Notes under the pieces: generated by a model
The model's input: only the letters and a program-made list of their open reading frames with translations
The model's database searches: none
Told to the model about the DNA's origin: nothing
Assembly (NCBI GenBank): GCA_022376925.1
Contig: JAIOJX010000001.1
Span: 39,652,324 to 39,716,323 of the forward strand
DNA length: 64,000 bases
Reading direction: 5' to 3'
DNA from: Tragulus kanchil
Lineage: Eukaryota; Chordata; Mammalia; Artiodactyla; Tragulidae
Shown: positions 48,141 to 59,745 of the stretch, piece after piece
Layout of the letters: every line of letters starts with the position of its first letter
How positions within the stretch are numbered: position 1 is the stretch's first letter
Program-made: the position numbers and the translations under genes

Positions 48141-49439
48141 GAGTCCTCAGAAATACCATGCTCTCTTTTGATCAAAGTTCTTTTTTTTTTTTTAAATGGT
48201 CATTAAATGTTGGACTGGGAGTCAGAAGCAGGCAAAATATCCTCAAACCTCTATCAGTTGAGGCTAGAGCCCAAATGATAATATAACTTTTCTGTGATTA
48301 CATTGTGTCATTGGGAAGAAATATAATTTGATTTACAAAAATTCAGTTTATGGAACTCTTCAGGAACCTACTTGCATAAAGCAAGGCACATCTGCACAGC
48401 AGTAGCAACAGAAGAAGCACTTCTGTTGAAAAAGTGTCTTCTAGGAAAGTGGAAAGAATGTATATACCATCTTAGCCTCCAGCTGGGGAAGCAAATTTCA
48501 GAATATTTCCTGAACAAAGGCTAGTAAGCATGAGGTGTGTCATGTCTGATCATTAGGCAGTTCGGCTGAAAAAAAAATAACAGACACCAAGACAGCAAAT
48601 GCCATCAGATACTCCGTGCAGTGCTTGCAGAATAGGGTTCTTTTATTTGCTTTTTCAGATTCTCACTCCAGCTTCCTTCAGTGATCCAGAGAATGACCTC
48701 AGGGATACCCAGCTGGATTTTATCTCATCTTTTTCCATTAGCTCCCCCATCCTGCCACCAGCTTTTCTTTACTATAGTGATCAATAGTGAGATATCTTTC
48801 TATGAAAAATAACAGAGCCCTGAGCATTGCCATTCTTCTAGAGGTTGTGGCTGGCTCAGCTGCAGGCCGGGAAGTCAGTGTGGTGGCTATTGATTTAATT
48901 ACAGCTTTGAGAAGTAGAGGGAGGAGAAAAGCTTGTTGTGTCACTATTAGGTGAGAAACTAGTTCCCATGGCTAATCTGGAGCCTGAGTACTAACCTGAA
49001 TAATTGATATAGAAGAGAGAAATTGAGCTACTTGGCAGGTTGGGGGGGGAGGGGATGAGATTCATGTCTTGTGTCCAGTGGATCCTTTGATAGTAAATAA
49101 GTTTATTAAGGTTTGACTTATAAAGTATACCATGATTACTTTTCTTTGGAAATAAAAATAAAATGAGATACTTTTTTGACTGTCCTCTTAAGACCACTAG
49201 TCCATCCATTTGGTAGATAGAACGTGATTTGCTTCTTTTGGAGCACCAGGGTGCCAGAGGGAGCCAAGCTGTATTCACTTGAGGTGATTGTTTCTTAAGA
49301 CTGCTCTCCATCCACCTCCAAAAACCCTCCCCTGCCCCCATCCAAGAAGATATTGCCACAGAGGCATCTCCCCAAAGAGTCATGTCCAGGAGGAGAAAAA
49401 TGCCATGACCAAATGGCAAGGAGATTCCGGCAAGAACGG
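48141..49439. other. Unassigned non-coding sequence
   Basis: No confident repeat or gene. The 142-codon minus frame near 48991-49419 overlaps the possible LTR boundary and has no domain that I recognise. Confidence 0.45.
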
Positions 49440-49904
49440 TCTCTGAAGGTTTTATGGAACTTGTAAGAAAACTGTGAAAAAAAGAGACAGAAGCAGGAAT
49501 TCCAGGCAGGATCAGGTTTATTCATATTGGTTTTAGATAGGAGCCACCACGAGGGATCAGGCTACATAGACATAACCAGGAGAGAGAGACAAGCAGAGGG
49601 AGGGCAGAGAAGGGGAGAGAGAGTCCCAAGGGAGAGATCCAAGAGAGAGGGGTCCAAGAGAAGTATCCAAGAGAGAAATGGTGCATGGGGATGGAGCTTA
49701 AGTAGCTGGATGTGGCCAGGGGAGGAGCTGATGCTGAGGGCAGTTCACAGGTGGGCAGGCTTTGGGGCTGCAGAGGTTTGTAGTGGGAAGAGACTGCCGG
49801 GAGGGCCGCGGAGCTGCTGGCTGACTCCGCTTTTTGCAGATTTTCAGCTCCATCAGAACTGGTTTATTTGCAGCTGAATTTTGAGAGAAGGAAAAGTCCT
49901 TTCA
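49440..49904 (-). mobile_element. Possible solo LTR
   Basis: On the minus strand: a GC-moderate U3-like part (49700-49904), a TATA-like 'cttaagctcc' (49692-49701), about 170 bp of CT-rich R-like sequence, a polyadenylation signal AATAAAC (49516-49522), and a T-rich stretch that could be U5. No internal retroviral coding sequence is present on either side. The ends and target-site duplication are not clear, so the boundaries are approximate. Confidence 0.4.
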
Positions 49905-49984
49905 TCCCTGTGGACCTCCAACTCACCCTCCACCTGAGGGGAATGAAGTGATCCTGAGGTTTAGACTAGTTCTAAGGTGATATG

Positions 49985-50200
49985 CATTCTGTTCTAATAA
50001 CCACCTTTTACTGTGATCCTTTGGTGCTAGACAGCAGGCTAAGCACTTTTTGCATACCTCATCTCATTTAATTCTTAACCCAAAGGAGCCAACATAGCCA
50101 TCTCAGGTGTAAAAATGAGCAAGCTGCAACCCAAGAAGCTCTTAACCTAAGATCACACAGCCTGTACGGGACCCAGTCGAGACTGGGCTCAGTCTTCCCT
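49985..50200 (-). mobile_element. MIR SINE remnant
   Basis: 'gctaagcactttttgcatacctcatctcatttaattctta', 'aaaatgagcaagctgcaacccaagaag', 'taagatcacacagcctgtacgggac' match reverse-complement MIR order. Confidence 0.65.
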
Positions 50201-51944
50201 GACTTTCACGTTCTCAGTCTAGTGCATATAATAGGCAAAGCATTAGATCGTCTCCTAATTTCTGGCTGGAGGGTCCTCACTGAATACCAAATGACACCGT
50301 GACAGACATGAGCGCTCCTCAGCATCAGCCTCATTCAGATTTGTTTCCTCCAAGACTGCTGACATCCAGTAACTCATTAATGGCTATTGTCTCAGATCAC
50401 TTGATTAAAAATTCTGAGCTCACAGAGAACAGAGCCCTATTAGGAATGAACTGGGAGCACAAATACTTCAATTAGGAGATGAGAGGGTCAGGCTTGGGTG
50501 GGGAAAAGTTTAAGTTTGAAGACATTGGGAAGGCATATAAATCAGCTTACTGTAACTGCTAGAATCCCAAATTCCCGCATCTCATTGGCATTCCATCTTC
50601 AAAATCCATGTCTTTTACATGTCACTGACCAGGGCAGAACCATAGTAGAGTTTGGCTGTACTCACTCATCAGGGTCTTAACATCTTTCCATGTAACAGAT
50701 CTTCCCTCCAGGCCCTGGACATCTTTCTGGCATTTAAAGGGTGGGAACACAGAAGGCACACCCACTTTTCAGCTTTTTGACCCAGAAGTGACCAAAGGCA
50801 CTTCTGCCTGTTGCTCAAAATGAGTTCCATGGTCCATGTAGATCCTGGAGACTTGGAGAGTAGCGTCTACAGGTGTCCTCGGTAAGAAGGGCATCGAATT
50901 TAATGGGCACACACTGTTTTCTGTGCCACAAGAAAACAGAAGGCCTGGAGTAGCGAGCACAATGACAAAAGACTGCCTGTAGTAACACGGATCTGCAGAC
51001 AAATTTTAACTGCCTTCATTTTTCTAATGCCCCACACGAGCACCACAAACCACTGTGAAGCCTAATGCCTCCTGCAGGCAGCTGTCCCTCAAATGGTTTC
51101 TTTCCTTTCTATTTAGAGAAAGGGAAGGCCTGCAGCGATAATTCCACCCCTAAGATTACTGAAATTTTGACCTTTGCTCTGGCCTGTGAGCAAGTGGAAT
51201 TGATCCTATCTATAATAGAAGGCTTTGAGAAGAACATAGAATTTCTAAATCAGTTTAATTTACTTGCTGGGGTGACAAGAATAGTTTCTGTCCTAGAAAC
51301 ACACTCTGAAATGCAAGCACGGGCAAGTTCAAACATGCATACAAAGGGTAGAAACACTTTCCTCCGTAGATTAGATTTAATCCCATTGGCATATTTTAGC
51401 TGAATAAGTACTCACCTTAGGACCACAAGGGAATACAGAAGCTTGACTCCCAAACCATTTTCCTTTACTTCCTGATCAGCCTGTACACTGGGGGATCATC
51501 TAAACCTGCCCCAGTTAAAGCCTGCACAACCGGTATATATGACTGCTTACTTCTCATGAAGTTGAGACACCACAGTCTCGCTTTGGTTCATGTTGATTGT
51601 AGCCATCCAGGCACGGGATTCCTACCAGTGAATAAATATACTGGCTGTTGACGTGAGAAAGTCTGTTTTGTTTTTTTGTGGTTTTTTTTTGACATTCAGG
51701 TTTGCGACTTCAGTTATCAGCTCATTCCACCTTGCTTCCTGTTCATATGGTGCACTGTTTGTGATAGCTATTGGTGGGGGCAGGCCAAGGTGCTTTGTGG
51801 GTTCTTATGGAAATACCCCAAAGATATACTGTCACAGCTCCACCCAAGCCTCTTCATTTGATTTTCCATCATAACAGCTTCTCAAGTAGGCTTACAGCTT
51901 TAGCCTCTCCTTTTCAATCCATCCTACACAATACCTTTCTTTTT
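50201..51944. other. Unassigned non-coding sequence
   Basis: Unique-looking. The 112-codon plus frame at 51065-51403 contains a short Leu/Ile/Glu-rich helix-like stretch but no recognised domain and no supporting splice or start context. I leave it unannotated. Confidence 0.5.
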
Positions 51945-52160
51945 TGAAAAAATGTATTATTTTTGGCTGCTTTGAGTCTTTATCAGGGGGCGTGGGCATT
52001 TTCTAGTTGCTGCGTAAGCTTTAGGATACATGGGTTCTAGGACGTGGGCCTAGTTGCAGAATGTGGGATCTTAGTTCCGTGAATAGGCATCAAAGCCAGG
52101 CCCTCTGCATGGAAGCATAGAGTTTTCACCACTGGACCACCAGGGAAATCTCTCAATTAT
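51945..52160 (-). mobile_element. CHR/ART2-like tRNA SINE
   Basis: Reverse orientation: tail 'gaaaaaatgtattatttttggctgc', body with 'gtgggcctagttgcagaatgtgggatcttagttcc', head ending 'ttcaccactggaccaccaggga'. Diverged. Confidence 0.75.
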
Positions 52161-52179
52161 GTCTTAAAGCATAGTTCTA

Positions 52180-52690
52180 CTCCTGCTATTCTTCTGCTCA
52201 AAATTCTTAAATGATTCCTAATTTCTGAAATAATAAAGACAAATTTCTTGGTTCTGCACATAAGGCTCTCCATGTTTAGGCCTCTAATTGCTTTTTCAGT
52301 TTTACCTTCCTGTCACTCTTAACAACAAGCTGGAGCCTTCTCATAACACACCCAGACATTGCTTGCTCTAGAATTCATCTTCTCTCTTTCCCCTCTCCTA
52401 ATCATTGCCTATGAAATTTTCTCATTTTTCAAGTTTTAGCTCATGTTTGACCTGCTCTTTGAAGTTAAAAAGATCTTATAAAAGGGAATACTTATGTGTC
52501 CATAGCACATTGCTGGTACCCATATTAGACATTTGTGTTATTCTGCCTCAAGTGTTAGTTTGCTTTTTAAGTCTGTCACCAACTAATCTCAACAACTAGG
52601 GTGTATCTTTTTCATTCCTAGATCTTCCACAGCACATGGCATGGTGAATGGCAGAGAGGAGGTAAGTGAGAAATACTTGGTGACTTGAAT
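52180..52690 (+). mobile_element. L2 LINE fragment, about 500 bp
   Basis: Order of segments: 'ctgctcaaaattcttaaatgattcctaa', 'cataaggctctccatg', 'ctggagccttctcat', 'ttttcaagttttagctcatgt', and the 3' end 'tccacagcacatggcatggtgaatggc...gacttgaatgaatag'. This is the LINE-2 ORF2 C-terminus to 3' end. The longest L2 piece in the window. Confidence 0.65.
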
Positions 52691-53124
52691 GAATAGAGCC
52701 CTCAGTTTTTCCCCGTGATACAAGTAGTGATAGCTTGCTTCTTGTGGACATTCAACCACATGTCAGCCAGTGGAGACAAAGGTGAAGGTTAAAGCTAGTC
52801 TTTTCCTTTACTGAAGCAATCAGGCTGAAAAGCCCAAGTTGTTGAATCCTTAACCTTTCTCTGTGAAGTCATCGGGCATTTTTATTATAAAATTATTATA
52901 AGAAAAGCTTAGTCTATTAAAGAGGGAATTTTGGGAAAACCTTAAATGAAAGTATAGGTCTATCTCTACTGGGGAGAGACCCATGGCAGGTAACAGATCC
53001 AGTGGGGTTGTTAGGCTGTACGTTCAGCTTGTAACCTGCCAAACTTTATTTTGTTTCTATTTTCATTGCTACAGTTCTTAGGATCAAACATATATTCCAT
53101 GCTTTTGAGCTGTACAATATTTCA
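52691..53124. other. Unassigned non-coding sequence
   Basis: Nothing recognised; no coding signal. Confidence 0.5.
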
Positions 53125-53331
53125 GGTGAAAGTGAAAGTTGCTCAATCCTGTCGATTCTTTGTCACCCCAAGTACTGAAGCCCACCAGGCTTCTCTGTCT
53201 GTGGGATTCTTCAGCCAAGGATATTGGAGTCAGTAGCCATTTCCTTCTCTAGGGGATTTTCCCAGCCCAGGAATTGAACCCAGGTCTCCTGTAATGCAGG
53301 CAGATTCTTTGCCATCTGAGTTACCAGGGAA
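53125..53331 (-). mobile_element. Bov-tA SINE
   Basis: Minus strand: head 'tccctggtaactcagatggcaaagaatctgcc', core with 'aaggaaatggc', tail 'gattgagcaacttt'. Diverged. Confidence 0.87.
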
Positions 53332-53394
53332 TATCTAGTTGGCAAAACAGTATTCATCTAAGGAAATAGATACCATAGTATATAGCATAAGTTA

Positions 53395-53870
53395 AGAATA
53401 AAAGGTTCTGGAACCAGACTGTCAGACTTTGAATCATGACTGCACCTTACTTACTAACTAGTTGATACTGGAAAAGTTATTTTACTTTCTGGGTTCCAGT
53501 TTGCTAATACATAAAAAGGTATGGGGCTTCCCAGGTGATGCTAGTGATAAAGTGCCAATGCTGGAACCCACCTGCCAGTGTTGGAGACTTGAGACATGGG
53601 TTTGCTCTCTGGGTCAGGAAGATCCCCTGGAGAAGGGCATGACAGCCCACTCCAGTATTCTTACCAGGAGAATCCCATGGGTAGAGGAGTCTGGCCATCT
53701 ACAGTTCATGGGGTCACAAAGAGTCAAACACAGCCGAAGTGACTCATCATTCCTTTTTGTTGACTGCTAACTAATAGCAGTTAACTGAAAGGGCTGTTGT
53801 AAGGGTTAAATGAGTTACTATGGAGAAAGCAATTATTAAGTGCTTGCAATGTTAGTTATTATTATCTTAT
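53395..53870 (+). mobile_element. MIR SINE split by a Bov-tA
   Basis: 53395-53520 is the left part of a MIR ('ggttctggaaccagactgtcagactttgaatcatgact...gggttccagtttgctaatac'). The Bov-tA follows, and the MIR resumes at about 53770 ('ctgaaagggctgttgtaagggttaaatgagttact...aagtgcttgcaatgttagttatta'). The right part is also at about 54850-54950 through pair 12, without a second SINE in front of it. Confidence 0.7.
53523..53744 (+). mobile_element. Bov-tA SINE nested in a MIR
   Basis: Head 'ggggcttcccaggtgatgctagtgataaagtgcc', an extra ~13-bp stretch near 53558-53575, core 'cagcccactccagtattc', tail 'gagtcaaacacagccgaagtgact'. Confidence 0.87.
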
Positions 53871-55887
53871 AAGAGCACAGCCTAAGATAATGTGGCCCTG
53901 TGTTGTGAACGAAGGCAGAAACTGACAAGCTATGCATTTTTGTCCTGACTGCCACTTACACACTTATGCCCTTCTGCTAGAGTTTCTCCTAGTTTCCTAA
54001 CTATGAATGAAGTGTAGAACTAAGTAATGTTCTTTCCTGCTCTAAAATACTAGTGTTCAATACTGGATATAAGATTCTTCTCTAGTAGAAGAGGGTTTAT
54101 TAAAAAAGAAAATAAAGTGAAGAATGTAGTTCACATCTGCCAAGAGAGATTTGTTTCCTCTCCTCCTTTCATTGGCTTTTGATAATCAGAAAAAAAATCA
54201 AATGTGGAGCAGTTTGCTTTGATGCCTCCTATCTTGATTTTCCATCTGTCTTCCCATCGCTGTGTCACCAGTCTTCAGGAAAAAAGAAAACCCTTAAAAA
54301 TAGGAGCCTTAAAGGCCACTGGTTGCAAAACAGCAGAGGTGATAGTCTGGTGCCGAGATTTAGCTCAGTGCAGCTTTATTGGAAGATCATTTCATGTAAT
54401 TAAAAATGCAGTCTTTCCAAGGAGATAGCAATCTCCTTTGCAGAGAGAAAGCTTTTATTAACTCACCCGTTAATTAATGTGAAATTTTCAAACAACTTTC
54501 TTTCTGAGACCCTTAAACAAGATTGAAGTGAGCTTGAATGCAGTTAACCATTTACAAAAATTTAATAACATCCTGTTATCAGACCCGCGAAGAGAGATGT
54601 GCACATCTCAATGATTCCTTGGTCCTATTTTCAATTTAGTTAGTCCTCTGACAACTCTCTCTTTGTACCATCTCCACTCCCTGTAGGAAAAATAAGGTCG
54701 AAAGTGATGTACATTTACGGAGTGTTACTGCCCCTTGGGTGTTTTGATTAGGCCAGTCAACTTGTGAACCATCTCCTAAGGGCTAACAATGGCTGATCCG
54801 CAGTCAAAAGAGTCAACAGCTAAGACATCATTCCTTTTTGTTGACTGCTAACTAATAGCAGTTAACTGAAAGGGCTGTTGTAAGGGTTAAATGAGTTACT
54901 ATGGAGAAAGCAATTATTAAGTGCTTGCAATGTTAGTTATTATTATCTTATAAGAGCACAGCCTAAGATAATGTGGCCCTGTGTTGTGAACGAAGGCAGA
55001 AACTGACAAGCTATGCATTTTTGTCCTGACTGCCACTTACACACTTATGCCCTTCTGCTAGAGTTTCTCCTAGTTTCCTAACTATGAATGAAGTGTAGAA
55101 CTAAGTAATGTTCTTTCCTGCTCTAAAATACTAGTGTTCAATACTGGATATAAGATTCTTCTCTAGTAGAAGAGGGTTTATTAAAAAAGAAAATAAAGTG
55201 AAGAATGTAGTTCACATCTGCCAAGAGAGATTTGTTTCCTCTCCTCCTTTCATTGGCTTTTGATAATCAGAAAAAAAATCAAATGTGGAGCAGTTTGCTT
55301 TGATGCCTCCTATCTTGATTTTCCATCTGTCTTCCCATCGCTGTGTCACCAGTCTTCAGGAAAAAAGAAAACCCTTAAAAATAGGAGCCTTAAAGGCCAC
55401 TGGTTGCAAAACAGCAGAGGTGATAGTCTGGTGCCGAGATTTAGCTCAGTGCAGCTTTATTGGAAGATCATTTCATGTAATTAAAAATGCAGTCTTTCCA
55501 AGGAGATAGCAATCTCCTTTGCAGAGAGAAAGCTTTTATTAACTCACCCGTTAATTAATGTGAAATTTTCAAACAACTTTCTTTCTGAGACCCTTAAACA
55601 AGATTGAAGTGAGCTTGAATGCAGTTAACCATTTACAAAAATTTAATAACATCCTGTTATCAGACCCGCGAAGAGAGATGTGCACATCTCAATGATTCCT
55701 TGGTCCTATTTTCAATTTAGTTAGTCCTCTGACAACTCTCTCTTTGTACCATCTCCACTCCCTGTAGGAAAAATAAGGTCGAAAGTGATGTACATTTACG
55801 GAGTGTTACTGCCCCTTGGGTGTTTTGATTAGGCCAGTCAACTTGTGAACCATCTCCTAAGGGCTAACAATGGCTGATCCGCAGTCA
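53745..55887. repeat. Direct duplication pair 12
   Basis: 53745-54806 recurs at 54826-55887 (offset 1081, 19-bp spacer 54807-54825). No length difference was seen. The left edge lies at the end of the Bov-tA, the right edge in unique sequence. The frames at 54179-54428 and 55260-55509 are the same non-coding sequence seen twice. Confidence 0.95.
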
Positions 55888-56079
55888 CTGCAGCTTGGTC
55901 TAGGTCCAGCTTTCCTGTGCAAGATTGTAGGACTATGTCACAAGGCTTGACAGTGAGGAAATGACCTTCGGTGAAGAATATATTTCACCTTAAATGTATT
56001 ATGGTGGGAAGCAATTAGAATGATATTTTTATAGCTGAAAAATGGCCAGACATCACAATTTCATAAGGGTTAACCTAAT

Positions 56080-56377
56080 AAAAGTTAGTTAGGGGCTTCC
56101 CTGGTGGTCCAGTGCATAAGGACATCACCTTGCAGTGCAAGGGGCGCCGTTTTGATCCCTGGCCTGGGAAGATCCCACGTGCTGTGGAGCAGCTGGACCG
56201 ATGTGTCCAACTATTGAGCCAGAGCTCTGGAGCGCATGCGCCCAGAGCTAGTGCTCTGCAACGAGAGAGGCCACTGTGATGGAAGGCCCACACAGGCCAA
56301 AGAACAAAGATAAATAGATGAAAGATCAATAGAAGTAGCCAAAAAAAAAAAAAACCCCAAACAAAAAAAAGTTAGTT
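56080..56377 (+). mobile_element. CpG-containing tRNA SINE with target-site duplication
   Basis: Insert 56091-56366: head 'aggggcttccctggtggtccagtgc', B-box-like 'gttttgatccc', body 'gtgctgtggagcagctggacc' and 'cagagctctggagcgcatgcgcccagagc', then an A-rich tail (56340-56370). Flanking 'aaaagttagtt' is at 56080-56090 and 56367-56377. Same subfamily as the element at 43.7 kb. Confidence 0.9.
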
Positions 56378-56678
56378 GGAACTCATCTCAGATACCCACC
56401 ATTGGCTAAATAATATGGAAATGTACCTTCATGCTGTTGGTCAGTAGTCTTGGGTATCATGGAAAGAGATCTGAAGGGAAGATGTAATGAAATCTTTTCT
56501 ATTGTTTGTGCATAATGACATCCATTCATATAACCTGCTTCTCACCATTTCCTTCCTTAAATATTTTTCTTTAGGTTACTTTCCCTTTATTTCTCTCCTT
56601 TTTCTCTATTGTGTCACTCTCTTTTTTTGTGTTCTTGCTGTCATTCATGCTTTCCCTATATGAGTAACCAAAAGGAAG

Positions 56679-57103
56679 TGTTTACCGAGTCCAGGCTCAC
56701 TCTGTTTGTCGCATGACAGGCCAATAAATCTGAGAGATGAGGTGTTGAGGCAAGGAAAATGACTTTATTCGGAAAGCAGCTGACCAAGAAGATGGCAGGC
56801 TAGTGCCTTGGAAATAACCATCTTATTGGGGTTTGGGTGCCAGGTTCTTTTATAGATCAGTGATGGGAGGAGGTGAGGAAGCGAAGCAGAAAGGCCATTA
56901 ATCTTGCAAACAGCTCCTAGAATGGCGAGGCTTAAGCAGGGGGTGTGTTAATTTCTCCCTTACTGACATCTAAGTGGTGGACAGGGTTCTGAACAAAGGC
57001 ATTTTAATAGTCTGGCAGAGGGGCAGGGTCCTCAGGCAAGCCATTAAGTATGATTATAATCATAAAAGCAACAGAAAGCAAGTCAAAGAAACAGTTTGCA
57101 ACA
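56679..57103 (-). mobile_element. Solo-LTR-like endogenous retrovirus remnant
   Basis: On the minus strand it starts 'tgttgcaaactg', has a TATA box 'ctataaaag' (56847-56855), then about 80 bp later a polyadenylation signal AATAAAG (56763-56769), and ends with 'ctcggtaaaca'-like sequence: U3-R-U5 order with TG...CA ends. No internal gag-pol-env sequence flanks it, as expected after LTR-LTR recombination. I did not find a clear target-site duplication, and I cannot name the family. Confidence 0.65.
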
Positions 57104-57129
57104 TGGATTCAGAATTGGTTTTCTTTCTG

Positions 57130-57400
57130 CAACACAAGTGTAGATTGCAATTCTGGTTTCTCCACCCATTGTATCTGACCCTGGGCAAGACAGTCTCTTT
57201 CTGTAAACTTGGATTGTCATCTTACCTGGTTGTCAAAAGGATTAAATGAAATAATATGTAGAAAGATTTTGTTCTGTTTCTAGTATATAGTAAACAATCT
57301 ATTGGATTGGGCAAAATATTCCTTCAGGGTTTTCCATAGTGTCTTATGGAAAACCCAAATGAACTTTTTGGCTAGTCATGTATTTTTAGCATTATCATTT
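57130..57400 (+). mobile_element. MIR SINE interrupted by a mariner MITE
   Basis: 'ccctgggcaagacagtctctttctgtaaacttgg...caaaaggattaaatgaaataatatg...ctagtatatagtaaacaatct' is the MIR right half. It is cut by the MITE at 57302 and appears to resume in 'tatttttagcattatcatt' after it. Confidence 0.6.
57300..57382. mobile_element. Mariner-type palindromic MITE, about 79 bp
   Basis: Insert 57302-57380 flanked by TA at 57300-57301 and 57381-57382. The two arms are near-perfect inverted repeats: 'ttcagggttttccata' near 57324 against 'tatggaaaacccaaatgaa' near 57346, around a short loop, with ends 'ttggattgggcaaaa' and 'tttttggctagtc'. This matches the ~80-bp mariner-derived palindromes of ruminants (ends TTGGGTTGGCCAAAAAGTTC as I recall). 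RNA from it would fold into a hairpin. Confidence 0.8.
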
Positions 57401-59358
57401 TCTCCTTTCCTTTTTCTTTTCATGGTTTATTTCTCCCTGAGATGTACTTCTGGTTTTTCCCTACCTCTCATCTTCATAAGTATTTAACTCCATTCTTCAG
57501 CACTGCTAGTTTGTCTCAGTCACTGGACAGCGTCAGCAAATACTTGAAACCTCGGCTCTCTGTGATACATTCTTTGTTCACTTTCCTGTAAGCCCTGCCT
57601 CTATCTGAAAGTCAGAGAGAATGATTCTTCTGGAGTGCAAATAGGATCATCTAATTCTCAGTCATAAACCTTCCTACAGTGTGTATCGTCCTAAATTTTC
57701 ATCATGCAATACAAGGCCCTATGTCTACACTGTCATCATCAAACTACAGCTCTGTCACTGAAATAATATATAACAAATCGGTCACATAGTTGTGCTTGCT
57801 CCCCAAACCCAGCACGCTCTGGGTTTTTGGACCATGGTGCATCCTCTCTGAGACATGTATAGCCACTCTCTTATACAGCCATCAAGATCCAGCCAAAAAT
57901 CCTTGCCTAACTCCCTTATCTGGATTTGATACTTCTTTCCTCTTTGCTCCCACAAAATTTTGTGCAAGTTACTATTAACAATGCCTATGGATTGTTATCA
58001 TGATGAATCTCCCCAAATAGACTGAGAAGCCCTAGGAACCAAGCTTTTTATTGCTCCTCTTTATTATTTCTGTGTCCTATAAACAAGCCCGTCCCTCAAC
58101 AAATAAACATATTCTATTTCTAAAAATAGTCTTCCACTAGTCTGGATAAGATTTCTGTTTAGAGTTTATGTCCGCACAGCTTATATTATTTTTCAACTTT
58201 GATGTATTTGCCCAATTGCAGAAACCCCAGAGAAAAGTTGCATAATGGTGCTTACCAAACAGCTTTGAAAATGGGCCAGTAATTCTACTTTATACAGGAC
58301 AGTACAGTGTGAAGAGCCAGGGATAGACAAGGATGACCCTTCAAGTCCTTGCTCAGCCTTAGGGTTCTATTTAACAAACCATGAGAGTCTGTAAGTCTTG
58401 ATAAGCACTTGAAATTTTTGACTAATTATTCTTTTGATTATCTTTCTCAAGTTTTCTGATAATATGATAAAATGATATAATAAAGATTAAAAATCTTTTT
58501 CTGTGTTTTCGACTGAGAGGAGAACATGGATGAAGGAGAGTATTTTGTTATCCAGTTTTCCTCACACAGTGGCCTCCCTTCCAGATTTGAAGGGCTGCTG
58601 TTTTAATTTTTTGGTTTTACATCTGTGCCGTTCCCCGACAGGCTTGCAATCAGTTTTTCAGTGGAAATTAAGTAGAATCTCTACTCTATGAGAACTTAAG
58701 GAAATAACCCTAAGAAAAAGAGCTACACACATTTGGATCAACAAAGTTCAAAGCTGATATATAGAGAGAGATCTGTGAATTCTAAAGATTCTTTATCTAG
58801 ATGTAGGTTTGGTGGCTTTCTTCACTGGTTTCAGTCGAAGGTGATAAGTTGGAATTCATTTCTGCAGGAAATAATGAAGAAAAGAGCTGGGAGCAGGGAA
58901 AAAGACTTGTCTGTGTCCAGGAGAGATTACACAATGACCCTGGAAGCCTGAGCACTGAGGCAAACAGCTAAAGGCAATGAGAGACAGAATCAGAGAAAAG
59001 GAAATAGATATGTTTATCTACTAACCAGGCAACAATGAACAGGGAGAAATGAGAGAAAAAAAAACAAACAAATAAAAAACCTGGAAACATGGGGATGGAA
59101 AAGGCCCAAAGGGCCTCTTGATTTCAAAGTTAGCTTCAAGGTGAATTCTTCTCATTAATCTAGAGTGTCTCTGAGGACCTTTGCGCATACAGTAACCCAG
59201 GCAACCTTAAGGATGCATTTGTCTCAAAAGAAAGAATATGACTTACTCCTAGAGAGACACTATTAAGTTTGAACGAGATATGTTTGAATTAGAGCTCTTC
59301 TCGTTGGAGCAACTTCTCCAAACAGGCAAGGCCAATGTTTGCTTGAAATGAGGTACCA
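57401..59358. other. Largely unassigned; possible L2 at 57670-58115
   Basis: 57670-58115 has L2-like order ('caatacaaggccctatgtctac...ccaaaaatccttgcctaactccc...ttattgctcctctttatt...aacaaataaacatattc') but is diverged. The rest, including the frames at 58503-58951, shows nothing recognisable. Confidence 0.4.
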
Positions 59359-59599
59359 TAGGGAATGACGGAGGTTTCTCAGATGGCGCTTGTAGTAAAG
59401 AACCCGTCTGCCAATGCAGGAGACATAAGATACGTGAGTTTGATGCCTGGGTTGGGAAGATGCCCTGGAGAAGGAAGTGGCAACACACTCCAGTATTCTT
59501 GCCTGGAGACTCTCATGGACAGAGCACCCTGGTGGGTACAATTCAAAGGATCACAAAGAGTCAGACACAACTGAGTGACTTAGCAGGCATGTAGGGAAT
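59359..59599 (+). mobile_element. Bov-tA SINE
   Basis: Head 'ggtttctcagatggcgcttgtagtaaagaacccg', core 'ggcaacacactccagtattcttgcctgg', tail 'gagtcagacacaactgagtgactt'. A short 'tagggaat' match flanks it at 59359-59366 and 59592-59599, possibly the target-site duplication. Confidence 0.87.
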
Positions 59600-59604
59600 C
59601 TCAA

Positions 59605-59745
59605 GATCCTGGTCAGTCTTTGCTCTATCATTAAGTACCTGTGTGAGCTTGGGCGAGTCCTTTTCTTTTTCTTGTCTCCCAAAATGAAAAATATTAAACT
59701 CTGCTGTATATGCTTTGAGATTGGTCATGTGAATTGAATGAGCTG
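59605..59745 (+). mobile_element. MIR SINE remnant
   Basis: 'ggtcagtctttgctctatcattaagtacctgtgtgagcttgggcgagtcc' and 'ctcccaaaatgaaaaatattaaac' in MIR order. Confidence 0.6.

Noticed and set aside
51065..51403. 112-codon plus frame as a possible exon or small protein
   Set aside because: No domain, no splice signals that I could defend and a length reachable by chance; left as unassigned.
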